From Anaerolineaceae bacterium 4572_78 (lineage in GTDB: Bacteria; Chloroflexota; Anaerolineae; 4572-78): a DNA stretch of 49,921 nucleotides. A program made the position numbers and the translations under genes. The notes beneath the pieces are model-generated. The model ran no database searches, was not told the DNA's origin, and saw only the letters and a list, made by a program, of their open reading frames with translations. Position 1 is the stretch's first letter; each line of letters begins with the position of its first letter. Where the stretch lies: positions 1-49,921 of the forward strand of contig NBMH01000003.1 of assembly GCA_002084875.1 (NCBI GenBank). The letters run 5' to 3'. Shown here one piece after another: positions 45,243-49,921 of this stretch.

Positions 45243-46211
45243 CTAATAGATTTCGATTTTTGCTAAACTCCGTTGTTCTGCCAACCACTCACTAAAAAAT
45301 TTTCTTTGCAACTTATGGTAATGTTCCATTATTAAGGTCATGCTTTCATCTCGTTCTGCCAGCAAAATGATATGATAACCAAAAACAGACTCGATGACTG
45401 GGCTGATATCGCCTGGTGCTAACGTAAAAGCAATCGTTTCGACTTGGGGTGGCACAATGTTGACACCTCTTGGAAACCAACCTAAGTCGCCCCCATTTAG
45501 ACGAGTCAATTCATCTTGTGATAGCGTTTGAGCCAGCATGACAAAATCCTCTCCATTGTTCAAACGTTGAATAGTCTCATGAGCTTGGTTTTGGTCTTTT
45601 AATAAAATATGCCGAACATGAACGTGAACAGCTACAGTTGGTACATTAGCCACAATATAGTCAAAAACATGCCCTGAAATTAGTTCAGAACGCAACATTT
45701 CCTTAAATTCCTGATACGTGAAATTATTCAGTTCTAACCATTGATTAAATTCTGATTCTGTTTGCCCTTGCTTTATTTCCGCTATCTCTGCATTAAGTGC
45801 ATTATCATTGATAACAATATCATGTTTCTTAGCCGTTTGTTCAATCAAGTGTTGGTCGATTAAGCCATCAAGAACATGTTCACGTATTTGTTGGATGTGT
45901 TCTTCTGTTTGTGGAATGCCATTTGCTTTTTCTGCCTTCTGAAATTGCTCAACCTGCTTTTCAAAATCTGTCCGTAAAATTGTCTCTCCATTGACATAAG
46001 CAATGGCATCACCTTGATAACTTGGTTCAGGTTGACTTTGTTGTTCGGATGATGATTTAACAATTGTTTCTGTTGACATCACTTGTGTTACTGTAGATGT
46101 TATTTGAATAGGAACAAACACAGGTTCCGATTCAGGGGTTGTACTTTGACATCCCAATGAAATAATAATTAATACTATACCTATAATTAAAATAAATAAC
46201 TTCCGTAGCAT
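45243..46211 (-). CDS. Lipoprotein peptidyl-prolyl isomerase (SurA N / PpiC)
   Basis: 322 residues. A lipoprotein signal ends at LGC (about residue 21), then a Ser/Gln-rich linker, a SurA-type chaperone domain (AYVNGETILRTDFEKQVEQF, HVLDGLIDQHLIEQTAKKH) and a parvulin/PpiC domain (VRHILLKDQ, LSQDELTRLNGGDLGWFPRG, GYHIILLAER). It is expected on the outer face of the membrane, helping fold exported proteins. It is followed by the TPR-like protein. Confidence 0.93.
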   Translation of the reverse strand: MLRKLFILIIGIVLIIISLGCQSTTPESEPVFVPIQITSTVTQVMSTETIVKSSSEQQSQPEPSYQGDAIAYVNGETILRTDFEKQVEQFQKAEKANGIPQTEEHIQQIREHVLDGLIDQHLIEQTAKKHDIVINDNALNAEIAEIKQGQTESEFNQWLELNNFTYQEFKEMLRSELISGHVFDYIVANVPTVAVHVHVRHILLKDQNQAHETIQRLNNGEDFVMLAQTLSQDELTRLNGGDLGWFPRGVNIVPPQVETIAFTLAPGDISPVIESVFGYHIILLAERDESMTLIMEHYHKLQRKFFSEWLAEQRSLAKIEIY

Positions 46212-46230
46212 AATTTTTCTACTCCATTCA

Positions 46231-46344
46231 TTAATCTAATTTTTTACTTTGTCAACTTACCTACGCTGGTTACAGAGTTCAACTCTGTAACCAGCATTAG
46301 GGATGATTTTCTAACATGACAAAGTAGAATTAATTAATCTAATT
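46231..46344. repeat. MITE-like element with nested palindromes and 11-bp flanking direct repeats
   Basis: ttaatctaatt flanks both sides (46231-46241 and 46334-46344). Inside are outer inverted arms tactttgtca/tgacaaagta (46245-46254, 46317-46326) and a perfect inner hairpin with 15-bp arms and a 1-nt loop (46265-46295, arm gctggttacagagtt). It lies in the 415-bp intergenic stretch 46212-46626, whose remaining part is AT-rich with no gene. Confidence 0.65.
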
Positions 46345-46626
46345 CTATTATACATAATTTGTCGCCATAAGGCAATAACTTGACATAATATTTATCAATT
46401 CAAAAAATCTTTACCATGCACTTTGCCAATAAGACTCTCTACATCCAAACATATCCTGCAAATTTTACTTCATATTTCAAAAAAAAGCAATAAATAGAAG
46501 TTGAGAGTTGGGAGCATGACTATTTTTAGTAATTGAGCCTATATTAATTTGATTATTATCAATTTTGAATTACAATAAGACATATTAAATTCTTATTCCT
46601 TATAATTTCTAGAGAAAGGTATTATT

Positions 46627-47121
46627 GTGACAAAAAAAGCATTTCAAGATTATTATCCTGACGAATTAAGTTATTGTTACGGTTGCGGTCGGCTTAACGA
46701 AGATGGCTTGCAAATTAAAAGCCATTGGGATGGTGAGGAAACCGTAGCAATTTTCCAGCCGAGACCATATCATATTGCCATTCCAGGCTATGTTTATGGC
46801 GGCTTACTTGCCTCACTCATTGATTGTCATGGCACAGGCACAGCTGCCGCGGCTGCCTATCGTGCCGAAGGACGAGAAATGGATACAGAACCACCCTTTC
46901 GTTTTGTGACGGCTTCGCTCCATGTAGACTACAAACGCCCTACGCCAATGGGTGTACCGCTTGAAATTCGGGGACAGGTAGAAGAAATTAAGAGAAGAAA
47001 AGTTGTGGTAAATATTACCCTATCTGCTGAAGGAAAAGTGTGTGCTACAGGAAAAGTTATCGCTGTACAGATGCCTGAAGGCATTGTATTAAAAAATTTG
47101 CCGAATAAAAAACAGGCATAA
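46627..47121 (+). CDS. PaaI-family hotdog thioesterase
   Basis: 164 residues, GTG start with AAAGG 7 bases upstream. It has the hotdog fold pattern of PaaI/YiiD thioesterases: CYGCGRLNEDGLQIKSHW, the motif PGYVYGGLLASLIDCHGTGTAA (helix with the catalytic-site Asp), and FVTASLHVDYKRPTPMGVPL. It would hydrolyse an acyl-CoA. The substrate is unknown. Confidence 0.9.
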   Translation: MTKKAFQDYYPDELSYCYGCGRLNEDGLQIKSHWDGEETVAIFQPRPYHIAIPGYVYGGLLASLIDCHGTGTAAAAAYRAEGREMDTEPPFRFVTASLHVDYKRPTPMGVPLEIRGQVEEIKRRKVVVNITLSAEGKVCATGKVIAVQMPEGIVLKNLPNKKQA

Positions 47122-47158
47122 ATTGACCTTGACGGAGTTCATGATACTATCATATCAC

Positions 47159-47193
47159 AAGACCTGACAGGTTTCTAAGACCTGTCAGGTCTT
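47159..47193. terminator. Bidirectional hairpin of the acctgacaggt family
   Basis: Arms aagacctgacaggt (47159-47172) and acctgtcaggtctt (47180-47193), 7-nt loop, between the convergent thioesterase and nuoM genes. It belongs to the same repeat family as 35487-35520 but is used here as a terminator-like structure. Confidence 0.75.
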
Positions 47194-47197
47194 ATAT

Positions 47198-48700
47198 TTA
47201 GCGATCCATTACGATTGTTACATTTTGTTGCTGAGCAATTTGTGGCAACTGTTCGACAGAAGGATTTACCTTATCAAAAATGAGATTTGGGAAAAATCCT
47301 AATACGAAAAACAAAATTGTTAATGCCGTCGCCGCAGAAATTTCGCGGAAGTTCAAATCGGTCAGTCCATCGTTATCAGGATTTAGTGGTCCAAACATGA
47401 CTTCCCGAACAGCAGTAAGCAAATACCATGCTGCTAAAACAATGCCAAAAGTAGCAATTACTGCTAAAAAGGTATTGTGTTTGAATGTGCCAACTAAAAT
47501 AACAAATTCTCCCACAAAGCCGTTTAAGCCTGGCAATCCTACGCTAGAGAAAACGGCGATTAAGAAATATGCTCCAAAGATAGGTACTTTCGCAAAAATG
47601 CCGCCGTAGTCATGCATCATGCGAGTGTGTCGCCGTTCATACAAGAATCCAATCATCATAAACAATGCCCCCGTACTCAAGCCATGATTAACCATCTGCA
47701 TGACGGCTCCACTAGTGCCTTGAAAACCTCCACTGAAAATCCCCAAGACAATAAAGCCCATGTGTGCCACCGATGAATATGCCACCAAGCTTTTGACATC
47801 CTCTTGAGCAAGTGCTACCAATGCTCCGTAAATAATGCCGATGACTGCCAACATAGACAGGAATGGAGCCCATGCTTCAAATCCTGCTGGGAACAAAACA
47901 TTAGTTATACGCAAATAACCATAAACGCCCATTTTCAGCAAGACACCTGCCAAGATGACAGAACCTGCTGTCGGAGCCTGTACGTGAGCGGCGGGCAACC
48001 ATGTATGAAACGGGAAGAGTGGCACTTTGACAGCAAAGGCTAAACCAAAAGCAAGGAATAACCACCACTGCTCACCATTAGTAAAATGCCAATCGCCAGC
48101 TAGTAATATACCCAAATCGCTATGCCCTGTTCGGATGTAAACATACACCACTCCGATTAACATCAAGGTACTAGCTATGAAAGTGTAAAGAAAAAATTTG
48201 ACAGCGGCGTAAACACGGTCTTGACTGCCCCATTGACCGATTAGCAATGCCATCGGTACCAGGCTTGCTTCCCAAAAGACATAGAATAAAAATAGGTCAA
48301 GTGAGACAAACACTCCAAGCATGGCAGTTTCCATCAGCAGGATTAAAATCATAAATTCTTTAGTTCGTTCCTGGATGGCTGACCATGAGCAAAGCACCGA
48401 AATAACCGCTAAGAATGTGCATAAAAGCACCAAAAATAAACTAATGCCATCAATACCGACATGATACATAATATTCAATTGAGCTATCCATGGATAACTT
48501 TCCTCGAATTGGAATCCGCCGTAGCCAGCTGTAAAACTAACATAGAGAGGTAACGAGGCAAAAAAAGCTATCAAAGTAATAAACAATGCCCCAACGCGAA
48601 TCGCCCGTTTTTCGGAAGCAGGTATCGCAGCCAACATCAACGCCCCAATTAAGGGTATTGCTAACAGTGTTGAAATAATTGGAAAACCAAGTTGATTCAT
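47198..48700 (-). CDS. nuoM: NADH-quinone oxidoreductase subunit M
   Basis: 500 residues from the ATG at 48700, preceded by TTGGAGG (the TTG of the longer frame lies in that site). About 14 membrane helices with proton-channel motifs of complex I antiporter-like subunits: ETAMLGVF (Glu), FAVKVPLFPFHTWLPAAHV (Lys), and VAYSSVAHMGF. It belongs to the membrane arm of the respiratory complex. No nuoN follows; upstream is a decayed methyltransferase instead of nuoL. Confidence 0.97.
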   Translation of the reverse strand: MNQLGFPIISTLLAIPLIGALMLAAIPASEKRAIRVGALFITLIAFFASLPLYVSFTAGYGGFQFEESYPWIAQLNIMYHVGIDGISLFLVLLCTFLAVISVLCSWSAIQERTKEFMILILLMETAMLGVFVSLDLFLFYVFWEASLVPMALLIGQWGSQDRVYAAVKFFLYTFIASTLMLIGVVYVYIRTGHSDLGILLAGDWHFTNGEQWWLFLAFGLAFAVKVPLFPFHTWLPAAHVQAPTAGSVILAGVLLKMGVYGYLRITNVLFPAGFEAWAPFLSMLAVIGIIYGALVALAQEDVKSLVAYSSVAHMGFIVLGIFSGGFQGTSGAVMQMVNHGLSTGALFMMIGFLYERRHTRMMHDYGGIFAKVPIFGAYFLIAVFSSVGLPGLNGFVGEFVILVGTFKHNTFLAVIATFGIVLAAWYLLTAVREVMFGPLNPDNDGLTDLNFREISAATALTILFFVLGFFPNLIFDKVNPSVEQLPQIAQQQNVTIVMDR

Positions 48701-48721
48701 TAATTCCTCCAAATAAATATT

Positions 48722-49150
48722 TTAGATTATATCTTTCAAATGAAAAATAGTTTCTGAATAAGCCCCCTTATCTTTTTCAGTTCGATTTAACACTGGACGC
48801 TTATACTGATTAACGATTTCCATACCTGCCTTTTCAGCAATAGTCGGATACATGTTAAATTTATCATTGGCAACAAGTAATACATTGTAATTATCGGCTA
48901 AAAAACGTTTACAGTTAGTTAGCACATCAGCAATTCCTCGAATGTATGACTGCCTAGCTATTTTGCCTTTACCTTTGAATAACGGACCAATTTCCAATTC
49001 ATCATTCCTCTCAAAGCCAAACAGGTCATAAGCATAAGCATGCTGTTCATGATAGTTGATTAAACCGATGTATGGCGGACTGGAAAATATACCTTGGATA
49101 TTTTGCCGTTGGGCAAACTCGGCATAAGACGGATATTTTTTAGCCAACAC
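48722..49150 (-). pseudogene. DNA methyltransferase, C-terminal fragment
   Basis: The frame includes the catalytic motif IV (SSPPY in GIFSSPPYIGLINYHEQ) and a long conserved tail (ELEIGPLFKGKGKIARQSYI, RPVLNRTEKDKGAYSE) of the N6/N4 DNA methylase family. In-frame homology continues upstream of the formal Met to about 49260 (VKDTIKRLAEFDKLR...TGDSRTINIF), then a frame change separates it from the next piece. An extra T in tggtagg near 49262 would account for it. Confidence 0.86.
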
Positions 49151-49262
49151 ATCAAAAATGTTAATGGTTCGTGAGTCGCCCGTTAAGCAAACTTGGTGCG
49201 TATCTGTTCGTAATTTGTCAAATTCGGCTAACCGTTTGATAGTATCCTTAACAATACCGTTC

Positions 49263-49921
49263 CTACCAACTCACAATTGAAAAAAGTGGTTTGCAGATTT
49301 TGCCATGCTTACGACAATAATAAGTAGTTGTGATAGGTTCTTTTAAGGTAGCTAAGTCGGCATGCGTCGTGGCTCGACAGGTACGAATAGTACGACTTAA
49401 GATAACTTCCACTACTTTTTTTGTATCTTGGTTATCAATTTGTTTTATCATGTCAAACACAAAATCAATCTCTTGTCGTATCGCTTGTAGATACCATTTA
49501 TCAAGGAAAGTTTCAGCCGATGTTTGTTTTAATGAAATATCATACCTTTCCAGCAATTCTTGAAACACAGGCAAAAATTCTTGTTCCTTATCAGCACCGT
49601 ATATTTTTTGATTAATTTTTCCCTGTCGGACTTTGTATTTATATTCAGACGAAGGAAAATATGGATGCAAACGATGGACATGTTTTGTGGTTTCTTTTTC
49701 TTTTAGATAATCAAACGATAATGCCCAATTTAAGTCGTCTCCTAATTCTTTCTTCCATTCAATCTCTCGTTTACCTGAAAATGAACGATAATAACTAAGC
49801 ATGTCATCTTTGGCAATTTTGCTGGTGCCGTTATGGACTACCTTTCTTATCCGACCGTATTGGATGAGATAGGTAATATTTGATGGCGTAACGTTTTTGC
49901 CCATGTATTCGCTTGCCCATT
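49263..49921 (-). pseudogene. DNA methyltransferase, N-terminal fragment, motif I deleted, 5' end outside window
   Basis: The frame is open to the right edge (WASEYMGKNVTPSNITYLIQ), so the ATG at 49904 may not be the start. An N-terminal helix-turn-helix-like segment is followed by EKETTKHVHRLHPY, which in this family leads into the SAM-binding motif I (DPFxGSGTT). Here it jumps straight to FPSSEYKYKVRQGKI, so roughly 60-80 residues including motif I are missing. A frameshift then follows at KPLFSIVSW. The enzyme cannot be active. Confidence 0.85.

Overview
The window looks like a chromosomal piece of an AT-rich Chloroflexota bacterium (Anaerolineae-like is my guess; no rRNA is present to prove it). 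Hints are the Thr/Pro-rich linkers between a membrane anchor and an extracellular domain, Uma2 and PD-(D/E)XK-like accessory proteins, an Fe-S assembly sufCB pair, and long runs of GT4 glycosyltransferases. Genes mostly have AAGGA/GGAGG ribosome binding sites. There are no tRNA, rRNA or CRISPR arrays that I can see.

Layout. 0-3.7 kb: the right edge of an extracellular contractile injection system (eCIS): a DUF4157 metalloprotease-like protein and a fused tube/LysM/VgrG spike protein. 3.8-9.2 kb: sufC and a sufB interrupted by three inteins (404, 248 and 407 aa; extein total 467 aa). 9.2-15.7 kb (minus strand): a glycan gene cluster with one GT2, three GT4 and two proteins sharing a 35-residue motif. 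16.1-24.2 kb: a run of damaged genes (PBP1A, a membrane/SH3 protein, a PAS-PP2C phosphatase, a Uma2 protein), each broken by a local deletion, duplication or small indel, with an intact esterase and a small ORF between them. 24.3-32.2 kb (plus strand): two unusual ATP-grasp ligases, YjbQ, a nuclease-like protein, hydantoinase/oxoprolinase A, a type III polyketide synthase and a GT4; this is the best candidate for an uncharacterised biosynthetic system. 32.3-36.7 kb: a coiled-coil nuclease-like protein, a lipoprotein, a WecA/TagO-type transferase and a PTPS-related polytopic membrane protein. A possible small peptide gene converges with the last of these. 37.2-38.5 kb: a PaaG-like crotonase and RidA. 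38.5-46.2 kb (minus strand): an EF-G paralogue, an orphan Cas6, YbeY, ThyX, two secreted/membrane proteins and a PpiC lipoprotein. 46.6-49.9 kb: a hotdog thioesterase, an isolated nuoM, and a decayed DNA methyltransferase running off the window.

Between genes there are several dispersed palindromic repeat families. The clearest is a 50-bp double-hairpin element with TGGAGN/NCTCCA ends (three full copies in both orientations, two partial). A second carries the 20-bp palindrome gggcgtatggccatacgccc (two copies), and a third is an acctgacaggt hairpin (two copies, one inserted in frame in a coding sequence). A 14-copy GTTAGGA heptamer array and a MITE-like element with 11-bp flanking direct repeats complete the set. 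The repeat load and the concentration of broken genes suggest a plastic, decaying region, or assembly errors there; raw reads would decide.
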